Shown here: piece by piece, positions 42,973 through 51,201 of the stretch
How positions within the stretch are numbered: the first letter of the stretch is position 1
Layout of the letters: every line of letters starts with the position of its first letter
NCBI RefSeq assembly: GCF_013359945.1
Contig: NZ_JABWCS010000218.1
Span: 124,001 to 188,000, forward strand
Reading direction: 5' to 3'
From: Paenibacillus agri
GTDB taxonomy: Bacteria; Bacillota; Bacilli; Paenibacillales; Paenibacillaceae
DNA length: 64,000 nucleotides
Program-made: the position numbers and the translations under genes
The notes under the pieces: model-generated
The model's input: only the letters and a program-made list of their open reading frames with translations
Told to the model about the DNA's origin: nothing
The model's database searches: none

Positions 42973-43494
42973 TTATTGCATATAAGTCTGCAATGATTTC
43001 TGTAGGTCCTTCATCAATTGCCGTAGTCCGGCATCATCCGGATGCAAGGAAATAACTTCTTTCAAGGCGGAGATCGCCTGTACATGCTCATTCATCCGGC
43101 TATGCGCAATGGCCAGCCATACATAAGCGTCACCATATAAAGGATCCAGCGTGACCGCTTCTTTTAATAATGTAATGGGGTGATACGGGTTGAGAGTACC
43201 TGCCTCTTCATCTTCCAGCAATCGTTTGGCTTCGTTGACAAGCCTCATTGCCTGCAAATGCTGCAGGTGGAGATTATATTCCGGCTTGCTGCCGTCCAGC
43301 TTCACTGCGACAAGGGCGTGCTCGACCGCTTTATCCAATTTGCCACTACGCGCATAAGTAATGGAACAACGGTATCGAACCTCCGCATCGCAAGGGCTGG
43401 CGTTAATCGCCTTCTCGAAGCAGGATACGGCCTCCGCAAAATCACTGCGCAAAATGGCACGGTAAGCATCTTTGATATAATCAGTATTACTCAT
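42973..43494 (-). CDS. TPR-repeat protein
   Basis: A 173-residue helical protein with about four tetratricopeptide repeats (AYRAILRSDFAEAVSCFEKA, VRYRCSITYARSGKLDKAVE, DAYVWLAIAHSRMNEHVQAI). There is no enzyme motif or membrane helix. It lies between the MazG-like gene and dapB, in the place where B. subtilis has no such gene between ypjD and dapB. The partner is unknown. Confidence 0.72.
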   Translation of the reverse strand: MSNTDYIKDAYRAILRSDFAEAVSCFEKAINASPCDAEVRYRCSITYARSGKLDKAVEHALVAVKLDGSKPEYNLHLQHLQAMRLVNEAKRLLEDEEAGTLNPYHPITLLKEAVTLDPLYGDAYVWLAIAHSRMNEHVQAISALKEVISLHPDDAGLRQLMKDLQKSLQTYMQ

Positions 43495-43555
43495 ATATGC
43501 ACCATCCTCACGGCTTCAAGTGCCGGTCGTTTGGTACAGCATATGATACATTTGC

Positions 43556-43885
43556 CTAATCGGTGTTTTTCTTGGTCCAACGGTCGGCATCACGCGTATT
43601 GAACTTGTGCATGACCTTGTCATGAGCCTCTGTGAGATCAATGCCAAGTGAATTGGCAAAACAAATGGTGATAAACAAGATGTCCCCGAGCTCTAGCTCG
43701 ATAGAATTGTCCGCTTCATCCGCCTTCTTCGGCTTTTCGCCGAATTGATGGTTCACCTCGCGGGCCAGTTCGCCGACTTCCTCGGACATTCGGGCCAACA
43801 TCGCCAGCGGGCTGAAGTAACCTTCCTTAAACTGCGAGATATATGCATCTACTTCACGCTGAATTTCATTCAGACTTTTTTCCAT
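43556..43885 (-). CDS. MazG-like nucleotide pyrophosphohydrolase (YpjD)
   Basis: A protein of 109 residues from the ATG at 43885, which has GAAGGAA upstream; a start at 43912 has no ribosome-binding site. The metal-binding MazG motif is visible as MSEEVGELAREVNHQ and ELELGDILFITICFANSLGI. These proteins hydrolyse nucleoside triphosphates to monophosphates as a house-cleaning function. B. subtilis ypjD has nearly the same length and also lies before dapB. Confidence 0.88.
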   Translation of the reverse strand: MEKSLNEIQREVDAYISQFKEGYFSPLAMLARMSEEVGELAREVNHQFGEKPKKADEADNSIELELGDILFITICFANSLGIDLTEAHDKVMHKFNTRDADRWTKKNTD

Positions 43886-44063
43886 AAAATGTTCCTTCGC
43901 CCCCTGTTGCATCTTGCCTATTGTTTGCCCCTATGTTATCGTAAAGACGTTTTGAAGACAAATCTTTTTTAAGGAATTTTAAGTATCAGATAAAAAAGGC
44001 ATACTTATTAAAGACAAGTAAAAGTCCAGAAAAATGCCCTATAGAGGCCTAACGAGGGATTAT

Positions 44064-44933
44064 ATGAATTCATCCAAATTGTTTGCGATTACAAAAACAG
44101 TAGCGCCAATCATGCTGGGAAGCGCCATCTATGCCTTCGGACTACTGTATTTTATCATTCCGAACCAACTGATGGAGGGCGGTGTTACAGGGATCACCAT
44201 CCTGCTAAACTACGCGCTTCACATTCCGATCTTTCTGACTACACTACTGATTAATCTGCCGCTCTTTTTAATGGGCTGGAAGGTGCTCGGCGGGCGCCAG
44301 ATCGTCTATACCGGAGTCGGTATTGGTTCTCTGACTGTTTTCCTATGGTTGTTCGAAAAAATGATAGATCTGGGCTGGATCAACCCGTTTAGCACAGAGC
44401 ATGATTTTATTCTCGCTTCATTATATGCAGGGGTGACCCTCGGCCTTGGCCTGGGTATCGTATTCCGCTTCGGAGGGACCACCGGCGGCGTCGATATCGT
44501 TGCACGGATCATCGGACGCAAATTCGGCTGGAGCATGGGACAGGTTATCCTTACCAGTGATGTCGTCATTATTGGTGCTTCACTGTTGTACATTTCGCGG
44601 GAAAAGATTTTGTATACCCTCGTGGCCGTATTCATTTCCTCCCGGGTCATTGATTTCATACAAGAAGGCGCCTATGCCGCCAAAGCCTTCACCATCATCA
44701 GCGACGAGGCCCCAAAGATCGCCGATCTCATTAGCGAGGAGCTGGAGCGTGGCGTAACCTTGATTCCCGCCATCGGCGCCTATTCCAAACAAGCCAAATA
44801 CATGGTGTACTGCGTGGTATCCCGCCAAGAGATCCGCAGGCTCAGTCAATTGGTCAAGTCCGTTGATCCGCGCGCCTTTGTCATTATCAACGATGTCCAT
44901 GATGTGCAGGGTGAAGGGTTCCGTGAGACTTAA
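44064..44933 (+). CDS. YitT-family membrane protein (DUF161/DUF2179)
   Basis: About 289 residues from the ATG at 44064, which follows GAGGG by 6 nt; an upstream in-frame ATG at 44034 lacks such a site. Five or six membrane helices (APIMLGSAIYAFGLLYFIIP, TTLLINLPLFLMGWKVLGG) are followed by a cytoplasmic DUF2179 domain (KAFTIISDEAPKIADLISEE, VVSRQEIRRLSQLVKSVDPR). It belongs to the YitT/YqfU family, whose function is poorly known. It is the only clear plus-strand protein gene in the window and is divergent from the MazG-like gene. Confidence 0.85.
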   Translation: MNSSKLFAITKTVAPIMLGSAIYAFGLLYFIIPNQLMEGGVTGITILLNYALHIPIFLTTLLINLPLFLMGWKVLGGRQIVYTGVGIGSLTVFLWLFEKMIDLGWINPFSTEHDFILASLYAGVTLGLGLGIVFRFGGTTGGVDIVARIIGRKFGWSMGQVILTSDVVIIGASLLYISREKILYTLVAVFISSRVIDFIQEGAYAAKAFTIISDEAPKIADLISEELERGVTLIPAIGAYSKQAKYMVYCVVSRQEIRRLSQLVKSVDPRAFVIINDVHDVQGEGFRET

Positions 44934-44961
44934 CTAATTGCAGCCACCTGATAAAACAAAC

Positions 44962-45009
44962 AAAAAGTCGCGGTTCGGTTGCGAAAAGCAACCAGACCAG
45001 CGGCTTTTT
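44962..45009 (+). terminator. Terminator of the YitT gene
   Basis: AAAAAG...CTTTTT encloses GGTTGC-GAAAA-GCAACC and a GCG/CGC pair, giving a long interrupted stem that ends in CTTTTTAG on the plus strand. It starts 29 nt after the stop. Its A-rich 5' side would also allow bidirectional use. Confidence 0.8.
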
Positions 45010-45052
45010 AGTAATCCAGCCATTCCGCGGTGCTGAAAGCATCGGCTATCGT

Positions 45053-45244
45053 AAATAAGTGCAATATTGTACCTTAACTTTCTCTCCATCGTATCATTCC
45101 AGTGATTAGGTGCATTTCTGTACCTTAATTACCTCGAGATTGCCTGTTACAGGCGTTATCGCAATATTTAACATACATTTTTGCCACTAAATTCCTCTAA
45201 AACTATATTTCCAACAAATTAAGGTACAAAATTGCACTTAGTTC
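45053..45244. repeat. Composite inverted repeat element, copy B
   Basis: Half-elements with the core TGCANTNTTGTACCTTA lie at 45053-45080 (+), 45106-45130 (+), 45178-45195 (-, degenerate) and 45216-45244 (-). The +,+,-,- order and total length of about 190 bp match copy A at 27403-27585. The flanking sequences are unrelated. Confidence 0.8.
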
Positions 45245-45430
45245 ACAAATTGCCCCCACAGCTCAGTCCACACAGGATTGCACTCAGTTGTCCCGCTGCC
45301 ACCACTGCTCAATCCAAGCAGGATTGCGCCTAGTTCTTCCACTCCCCCACAGCTCAGTCTAGTCAAGATTGCACTTAGTTTCTTCAGCAGCTCCACTGCC
45401 CGCGTACAAGCAGGATCACACTTAGTTTCC
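45232..45430 (+). repeat. Five degenerate units with 46-bp period
   Basis: The motif TTGCACTTAGTT and variants recurs at 45232, 45278, 45324, 45369 and 45416, a spacing of 46, 46, 45 and 47 bp. Between them a CCACAGCTCAGTC-like block is partly conserved. The first unit is the right end of composite element B, so the array probably arose from it. Confidence 0.75.
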
Positions 45431-45680
45431 TATCCACTCCACAGCCCGTCCAGAAATGACTCACCTTAGAATAGAAACCTTTCCAAACCCCTCCTCACTC
45501 TAGTAATCAACACAAAAAGAGACCGGCGTGCCTCGCCGATCCCCTTCATTCCCCTGGTTCAATTCCACCACTGAACCTTGTCGAAGGACTACCCGCCCCC
45601 TTAGGGGCACAGTGTATCAATTTCCAATCTTCAGGTTGTCCCTCTCTAAATCGACTTCCAGCTCTCAGGGAATGCCCTTT

Positions 45681-45860
45681 TACCGACTTCCATCCCTTAC
45701 ATTGTCGCTCTATATAGGCTCCTATCCCTTACGTTGTCGCTCTATACAGACTCCCATCTCTTACGTTGTCGCTCTACATGAGCCCCAATACTCACATTGT
45801 CACTCTTTATCGGCGACCGATCCTCAGGACCACCACTCTATATCGGTTTTCAGTCCTCAA
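45681..45860 (+). repeat. About five units with 32-bp period
   Basis: TTGTCGCTCTA recurs at 45702, 45734, 45766 and 45797 (TTGTCACTC) with a spacing of 32, 32 and 31 bp. A weaker fifth unit ends near 45840. The units share CTCCTATCCCTTACG-like sequence. The array ends just before the stop of the ypjB gene. No coding role is apparent. Confidence 0.8.
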
Positions 45861-45866
45861 GCCACC

Positions 45867-46766
45867 CTAAACCGGCTTCCATTCCTCATTCTGGCCGCGG
45901 TATTTGCGGTAAGCGACATAGACAAGGGCGGCAATAATAAATCCGGCTGCCAGCAGTCCCCAGGCCCCGTATTCCTTCGGCGCCAGCGGGAGCGACAGGG
46001 CAGGCTCATCCTTTTCCTTGCCAAACATCACCCGGACCGCCTCCTGGCCGTATGAGATGATCTCCATAAGCCGGGCACGTTCCGGCTTTTGGCTCTGGGA
46101 TGGCACACCGGCTGCGTAAGACAGCCAGGAATCTAAGGCATTCACGACCTCAGGCTGACGCGAGATCAGCACCGCCGGACGGATATTGTCATACCTGCCC
46201 TGCAGCCGCTCCAGCGCCGTTTTCCAAGCCGTCAAATCACTAGCAGACGCACTCTGCTCCATCGCGTTTAAATCCTCACGCAGCAGCTTGTAGTAATGAA
46301 GCCACATCGGCTGGCGGGGATGATTCAGGCTGTTAGCCGCCAGCCGCAGTTTCGCGGCAGCAGACTCCCAGCGTTCAGGGGAGATTTTCACCCCGGCAAT
46401 GGCAGACTTCAGGTCTATAATTACAGCCGACAGTGCATTGATGCCTTCCACCGAGGTTAGCCCTTCAAAGGAAGAGGACACAAAAATTCGCGAGATTTCC
46501 TCGGTCAGCTGCCGGACCTTGGCAACATTACCATCCACCACATAGCCGTACAGCGCTTCAGCTGCCTGTTCCAGCTGCTGTGCATCGCTCCTTGCTCCAA
46601 GCACAGCCGAACCGTCATCAGGCATTCCTGGAACGTTCTGCACTGTACCGCTACCCGAATGATCCGCTCCGGTACCAAAGGCTGCGGCTCCCGTCGCTCC
46701 ATACAGCCCGGTCACCAGCCAGCAGAGTATCAGGCCAATCAACAAACTATACCTTCTGCGCGGCAT
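45867..46766 (-). CDS. Sporulation protein YpjB-like
   Basis: A 299-residue protein with an N-terminal signal/anchor (RRRYSLLIGLILCWLVTGLY), a long helical extracytoplasmic part and a C-terminal membrane helix near 270-287 (YGAWGLLAAGFIIAALVYVA) followed by a short basic tail. This layout and the position next to ypjA and qcrCBA match YpjB of Bacillus, a protein linked with sporulation. Molecular function is not established. It lies 88 nt from ypjA. Confidence 0.8.
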   Translation of the reverse strand: MPRRRYSLLIGLILCWLVTGLYGATGAAAFGTGADHSGSGTVQNVPGMPDDGSAVLGARSDAQQLEQAAEALYGYVVDGNVAKVRQLTEEISRIFVSSSFEGLTSVEGINALSAVIIDLKSAIAGVKISPERWESAAAKLRLAANSLNHPRQPMWLHYYKLLREDLNAMEQSASASDLTAWKTALERLQGRYDNIRPAVLISRQPEVVNALDSWLSYAAGVPSQSQKPERARLMEIISYGQEAVRVMFGKEKDEPALSLPLAPKEYGAWGLLAAGFIIAALVYVAYRKYRGQNEEWKPV

Positions 46767-46854
46767 GAGACATCCCTCCTACCCTAAATGTATGGCAGCA
46801 GGACAAGGGATAGAACAGATGCAATGAAGGAAATGACGCCTCGTTAGAGCTCCC

Positions 46855-47472
46855 TCAGAGTCGGTTTTTCCTACCATGAAACACCCAAGCGGCAGCTGTA
46901 CTAAAGATCGTGAGCGCGAAGGTAAAATACATCACTTGCTGCACATGATCTGTAAGCACCGCTGGCAACCAAGGGAAAACGCCATAGGAATAATCTACCG
47001 TATCGTTGAACAGTGTGTAGATCAGGGCCAGAGGCAGCATTTTTCGATACGAGAAGAATCTCGCATATAACAAAGCCTCCACAGCCATCCCTGTATGAGA
47101 AATGACTAACATCCAATCCTGCCAGGTCAGGGCATTCCCAAGATATCCCCCGGCAAAAATAACGCTGACCGCCCAGATCCCGTATTTCACAGAAGTGACC
47201 ACCGCAAGCGCTTCAATAATGCCGCGAACAATATTCCCGTTTAGGCTTTTCGGCGGAAACAACAGCAGCAGGAGTGCTACGGTAAAGAAGAGGCTAGCCG
47301 TTGGGCTGTCAGGCACCATTGGGAGCAGCCAAAGCGGATAGTGGTCCGCTGTGTATGCGAGCTGGTTGCCGTACCACATATACCCATAAATCGTACCGAG
47401 TAGGTTCACAATGAATAAGAGCCAAAGAATTCCCCGGTGTTTAAACAGTTTCTCAACCCAATGTTGCGACAT
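46855..47472 (-). CDS. YpjA-like membrane protein (DUF1405)
   Basis: A 205-residue integral membrane protein with six or seven helices (GILWLLFIVNLLGTIYGYMW, TASLFFTVALLLLLFPPKSL, VMYFTFALTIFSTAAAWVFH). Polar residues typical of the DUF1405 family are seen in YTLFNDTVDYSYGVFPWLP. It lies between qcrC and ypjB as in B. subtilis. Function unknown. Confidence 0.82.
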   Translation of the reverse strand: MSQHWVEKLFKHRGILWLLFIVNLLGTIYGYMWYGNQLAYTADHYPLWLLPMVPDSPTASLFFTVALLLLLFPPKSLNGNIVRGIIEALAVVTSVKYGIWAVSVIFAGGYLGNALTWQDWMLVISHTGMAVEALLYARFFSYRKMLPLALIYTLFNDTVDYSYGVFPWLPAVLTDHVQQVMYFTFALTIFSTAAAWVFHGRKNRL

Positions 47473-47613
47473 TCTGACTATTAACCTCCCGACGACACTT
47501 TATGCAAGACCAAGCAGAAACGGCTTTTCCATCCTCTAATGGACGGTACCCGTTTCAGCGAGAAATATAAGGCTGATTTATAACTTGAAACATATAAACC
47601 CTTATATTCATGC

Positions 47614-47645
47614 AAAAACCTGACCGCATGCACGATCAGGTTTGC
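47614..47645 (-). terminator. Terminator after qcrC
   Basis: AAACCTGA and TCAGGTTT (47616-47643) form an 8-bp stem with a 12-nt loop. On the minus strand it runs into TTTTTGC. It lies 14 nt after the qcrC stop, so ypjA and ypjB are probably transcribed separately. Confidence 0.72.
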
Positions 47646-47657
47646 GTTAACTCTATT

Positions 47658-48530
47658 TTACTGTTGACTTTTTTGTTTCGCAAGCCATCCGGCCAGATCC
47701 TCAATATCCTTATCTGATAGGCCTGCACCCGTTGCAGCGTCCAGCATAGATGGCATCTGCCCCTGGCCCTCTTTAATGATTTTAAGAATCGCTTCCTTGT
47801 CGTGAGTGTCTCCCACCCCACGGAGAGAAGGACCTGCTGCGCCTTTCAAATCGGTAGCATGACAGGAGATACAGGTCGCCTGCTTGAAAAGCGCCATGGC
47901 CGGGTCATCCTTGTCCACAATTGCAATCTCCTTAGCCTTGACTGCACTGGACGTAGGCAAGCCCTTGGCCCGGTTCTCCGCTGCTTTTTCCTCACGCTGA
48001 ACATCTTCCGGGATTTGACCCGTTTCCGCCATCTCATGCTTGTATTCCGTCCAGGCGGTGTTAGTCAGGTAGACTATGGCCGCCAGGGACAGGAACATCA
48101 ACGAAGAGGCGATCGGACGACGATAGAAGCGGCGCTCTCGGCCTGTATCCAGGAATGGAGCTAAAAGCAGTGAGCCGAACGCTACGCCCGTAACACCCAG
48201 GGTACCGAGGACGATGTAATCCCCCGAAGCATAAGGCAATTTCAAGTATTGATAGAGAAAAAGGAAGTACCAGTCAGGGATGGGAATGACTGTCGCGCTT
48301 GCATTTGCAGGAAAGCCCAGCGGCGCTGGCTCGGAAATGGTTAGCACTAGAATACCGACTAGAACTACTACGCCGACCATCCACTCTTTTAATAGAAAGT
48401 TAGGGATAAAAGCTTCCGATTTACCGGGATAAGCTGTATAGTCAGGCGGCGTAATGAATCCGCTCCCCCTGCGTACACGGGAATCGCCGACATACACGAC
48501 CTTTTCTTTGGAGTTATCTCCGTGTGCCAT
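47658..48530 (-). CDS. qcrC: Menaquinol:cytochrome c reductase cytochrome b/c subunit
   Basis: A 290-residue fusion typical of Bacillales. The N-terminal half has membrane helices like subunit IV of the b6f complex (WMVGVVVLVGILVLTISEPA, PDWYFLFLYQYLKLPYASGD). The C-terminal part is a c-type cytochrome domain with the covalent haem site CISCHATD and a later Met ligand candidate (GQMPSML). It is the third gene of qcrABC and acts in the membrane with its haem domain outside. Confidence 0.93.
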   Translation of the reverse strand: MAHGDNSKEKVVYVGDSRVRRGSGFITPPDYTAYPGKSEAFIPNFLLKEWMVGVVVLVGILVLTISEPAPLGFPANASATVIPIPDWYFLFLYQYLKLPYASGDYIVLGTLGVTGVAFGSLLLAPFLDTGRERRFYRRPIASSLMFLSLAAIVYLTNTAWTEYKHEMAETGQIPEDVQREEKAAENRAKGLPTSSAVKAKEIAIVDKDDPAMALFKQATCISCHATDLKGAAGPSLRGVGDTHDKEAILKIIKEGQGQMPSMLDAATGAGLSDKDIEDLAGWLAKQKSQQ

Positions 48531-48597
48531 CTGTACTCCTCCTTATAAGTGTTGCCCCGCATCACCAGCACCGTTAAGCCACGATCCAGTACTTGTC

Positions 48598-49269
48598 TTA
48601 TAGCGGACCGGAGATACCCTGTCTGCGGATCATGATAAAGTGTCCTACAAGCAGAATAAGCAATACCGCCGGAAGGAAGAATACATGCAGTGCAAAGAAG
48701 CGGGTCAGCGTTTCCGCGCCGACGATCGTACCTCCCTGCATCAATTCCTTAAGCACAGGTCCCATCACTGGAACCGAGTTGGCAATCTCCAGCGTAACCT
48801 TGGTGGCGAAATACGCTTTGTTGTCCCAAGGCAGCAAATAACCAGTCAAACCCAGACCTAACATGACGAAGAAGATCAGCATGCCCACGATCCAGTTCAT
48901 TTCGCGCGGGGCTTTGTAAGAGCCGGTAAAGAATACACGCATCGTATGAAGGAACATCATAACGATAACGAGACTTGCGCCCCAGTGGTGCATCCCGCGT
49001 ACAATTTTTCCGAATGCAACCTTTGTCTGTAAGTATTCCACACTGGCATAAGCATTAATGATATCGGGTACGTAGTACATGGTGAGGAACATCCCAGAGA
49101 GAATTTGAATCACCGTGATGAAGAACGTAAGTCCGCCAAAACAGTATACGAACGCCGAGAAATGATGCGCCGGATTGACGTGTTCGGGAACTTCATGGTC
49201 AGCCACATCTCTCCAGATCGGCGTAATATCCAAACGTTCATCAATCCAGTTATAGACATTTTTAAACAT
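48598..49269 (-). CDS. qcrB: Menaquinol:cytochrome c reductase cytochrome b subunit
   Basis: A 223-residue cytochrome b6-type protein with four membrane helices. Haem-ligating histidines lie in GMHHWGASLVIVMMFLHTMR and in the helix ending FFALHVFFLPAVLLILLVGH. It begins 6 nt after the qcrA stop. Confidence 0.95.
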   Translation of the reverse strand: MFKNVYNWIDERLDITPIWRDVADHEVPEHVNPAHHFSAFVYCFGGLTFFITVIQILSGMFLTMYYVPDIINAYASVEYLQTKVAFGKIVRGMHHWGASLVIVMMFLHTMRVFFTGSYKAPREMNWIVGMLIFFVMLGLGLTGYLLPWDNKAYFATKVTLEIANSVPVMGPVLKELMQGGTIVGAETLTRFFALHVFFLPAVLLILLVGHFIMIRRQGISGPL

Positions 49270-49275
49270 CGGAAT

Positions 49276-49830
49276 CTACGCCTCCTTGTTAGCTACGGTA
49301 TTCGGTATAATGTCTCCGAGATACACCCAGCCGTTATCAATTTTCGTCTTGTATTGATCCAAAGGTTTCGGTGCCACCGCCAGATTCTTGCCCAGCTTGG
49401 TATAACGAGCACCGTGACAAGGGCAATGATATTCATCCGGGTGCGTCTTGTTATTGTTCCAGCCAATCGTACATCCCAGATGTTTACAAATTGGTGAAAG
49501 CGCATAAATTTCTCCGCTCTCATCTTTACGGATCCAGGCCGTCAGCGTAGCTGTACTGGCATACCATCCGTCTTGCTGCTGAAGCTCAAATGTAAATTCC
49601 TGTGGTTCATCGGTAATTTTTCCGGTTTCCACAACTTTGATGAACTCCCCTGCGCCTTTCTTATGTAGTATCGGGTCCGCAGCAAAGCGGATCATGGGGA
49701 GAATCGCACCCACTCCCATAAAAGCAGTGGCACCGCCGAGCGTGTACGTTAAAAATTGCCTGCGTGACATCTCTTTACGGCTGGGTGGTTGGTCGGGCCA
49801 GGTCTCCTGTTGCTCATTATAGCTGCTCAT
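49276..49830 (-). CDS. qcrA: Menaquinol:cytochrome c reductase Rieske iron-sulfur subunit
   Basis: A 184-residue Rieske protein. A twin-arginine motif, SRRQFLTY at residues 22-29, precedes the membrane helix. The 2Fe-2S ligands are Cys115-x-His117-x-x-Cys120 and Cys136-x-Cys138-His139 (CPCHG). It is the first gene of qcrABC and follows a good promoter at 50006-50034. Confidence 0.95.
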   Translation of the reverse strand: MSSYNEQQETWPDQPPSRKEMSRRQFLTYTLGGATAFMGVGAILPMIRFAADPILHKKGAGEFIKVVETGKITDEPQEFTFELQQQDGWYASTATLTAWIRKDESGEIYALSPICKHLGCTIGWNNNKTHPDEYHCPCHGARYTKLGKNLAVAPKPLDQYKTKIDNGWVYLGDIIPNTVANKEA

Positions 49831-50005
49831 ATTGCAATATAACCCCCTCTTTCAATATATAAGAAAATGTATATCGCCGTAAGATTAAGAGGCTGGACCG
49901 AATATGGGTGCCCATTTGGAAATAAAAGCGCTTCAGTTATTTTGTTTCTTTATTGCTAAATCCGATTTCAATGAATAAGATCACATGTCACATAAGTTCA
50001 ACCTA

Positions 50006-50034
50006 ATCATAGCCCAGGCTCCAAAACCCGTCAA
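50006..50034 (-). promoter_or_regulatory. Sigma-A promoter of qcrABC
   Basis: On the minus strand TTGACG (50034-50029) and TATGAT (50011-50006) are separated by exactly 17 nt. The start codon of qcrA lies about 175 nt downstream. TGTCACAAAA lies just upstream of the -35 box, and a direct repeat of TGTGACA/TGTGA lies just after the -10. Either could bind a redox regulator, but neither matches a full Rex or Fnr site. Confidence 0.7.
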
Positions 50035-50113
50035 GAATATTGTCTATTTTGTGACAAGCCGAAAAGGGCATAAATTCATAAATTGTTGATTTTTCGTCAC
50101 ATTTAACCCTCTT

Positions 50114-50533
50114 TTATTTCTGCCACATTTCCTGAATTCTGTCCCCCACGATGGTATTTAGACGTCCCCCTTGAGGCACTTCAATATTAGGCAGGGCCAG
50201 CACTAAATCGCTTTCAATAATCTCATGCCCAGACAGGTTCACATCCACAGTCAGCACTACTGCATACTGGAAGCCACTGGATTTGACTTTATGACAAAGC
50301 TCATTAATTAATCCCTTATATCCGGCCCCCATGTACTGCAAAGCGGGATAGGTCACAATTCGGCCACGAAATGGAATCTCAACTATGTCCATAAAATCAC
50401 GCAGTCTTTCAAGCGCGGCAGCTGTCTCAACAGGGCTCTCTGTACCCTGCAAACCCGTGAAAGGAATCAGACAAGTATCATAGAATTTTCCATTCTCTTT
50501 CCAGGCTGCGGGATCAAAATCACTAAATTTCAT
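50114..50533 (-). CDS. YpiF-like protein (DUF2487)
   Basis: A 139-residue soluble protein beginning MKFSDFDPAAWKENGKFYDT. It resembles YpiF of B. subtilis, which lies in the same position upstream of qcrA. Conserved-looking parts are YDTCLIPFTGL and YPALQYMGAGYKGLINEL. There is no membrane helix or catalytic motif. Function unknown. Confidence 0.8.
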   Translation of the reverse strand: MKFSDFDPAAWKENGKFYDTCLIPFTGLQGTESPVETAAALERLRDFMDIVEIPFRGRIVTYPALQYMGAGYKGLINELCHKVKSSGFQYAVVLTVDVNLSGHEIIESDLVLALPNIEVPQGGRLNTIVGDRIQEMWQK

Positions 50534-50588
50534 CTCGTTCCTCTCCTTTGTTGATAATATAGAGCCAAGTCAGAAATATACAGGTCCT

Positions 50589-50618
50589 ATTATAGTGAAC
50601 GCGCGAGATGATCGTCTA
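50589..50618 (-). promoter_or_regulatory. Promoter of the ypiF-like gene
   Basis: TAGACG (50618-50613) and a perfect TATAAT (50594-50589) on the minus strand are spaced by 18 nt. They lie about 55 nt upstream of the ATG at 50533. Confidence 0.6.
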
Positions 50619-50650
50619 CCTTTGAATCCGTAAAAGTCACGTCAACATAA

Positions 50651-50694
50651 ATATCAGGACATCCGGCCTATTTAAGCACCTTATGTCCTGATAT
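50651..50694 (-). terminator. Terminator after the IDEAL-domain gene
   Basis: ATATCAGGACAT and ATGTCCTGATAT form a perfect 12-bp stem with a 20-nt loop. On the minus strand it is followed by TTATGTT. It separates the IDEAL gene from the ypiF promoter. Confidence 0.72.
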
Positions 50695-50774
50695 CCCAAA
50701 ACAGCCCCACTACGTGAGGCTGATGCCTTGATTTTTCTCAGGTACTTTGCGGGTCCTGAAAATGTATAAGATCC

Positions 50775-50954
50775 TTAAGCCAGGTTTTTCAGCTCTGCGG
50801 TCAGATTCCGGAAAGCAGTCTCGTCCCCCGCAGCCAGCGCCGTGTCGATCTCCCGGTACAAGATGTCGGTACGCCGCTTTCGCAGCGCTTCGTCCCACAC
50901 CATTTCTGCTGCAAGTCCAAGCATCACTTCATAGGTAGCCTTCATTTTGTCCAT
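50775..50954 (-). CDS. Small IDEAL-domain protein
   Basis: A 59-residue protein starting at the ATG at 50954, which has GGAGG 8 nt upstream. An in-frame GTG at 50963 is too close to that site. The C-terminal half has the pattern of the short IDEAL motif (REIDTALAAGDETAFRNLTA). IDEAL modules occur in competence and YpiB-like regulators of Bacillales. In B. subtilis the longer ypiB occupies this place. Confidence 0.72.
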   Translation of the reverse strand: MDKMKATYEVMLGLAAEMVWDEALRKRRTDILYREIDTALAAGDETAFRNLTAELKNLA

Positions 50955-51201
50955 TCGATACACCTCCGCTGTTTAAGAGATTCCGTGTTTTCGGGCCTTC
51001 TTTTGATTTCGGTTACATTGAAGCCGGCTCCTACTAAATCATATTCACCAATTCCAGCTCCGTTCAACATTATGGCTTCCACATCGTTGAATGTGTCTGT
51101 GCCTACCTCCGGCTATGCTCCTTCTGCAAAGAGAAGGATTCAGGAAGCTGCGGTATGTAGGTTCGTCTACCATTCAGATCTTTTAATGACCTTCTGTTCT
51201 T

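Noticed and set aside
43970..44040. Sporulation-type promoter before the YitT gene (GGCATACTTA)
   Set aside because: The -10-like element is suggestive, but the candidate -35 element is only about 10 nt upstream instead of about 15.
45681..45860. Possible CRISPR array
   Set aside because: The repeats are contiguous and degenerate without unique spacers, and no cas gene is in the window.
49921..49940. Possible cre box (TGAAGCGCTTTTA on the minus strand) in the qcrA leader
   Set aside because: It is one base short between TG and the central CG compared with the cre consensus.
50045..50065. Possible Rex or Fnr operator upstream of the qcrA promoter
   Set aside because: Only a half site (TTGTGACAA-like) is seen. 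The full inverted repeat of either regulator is absent.
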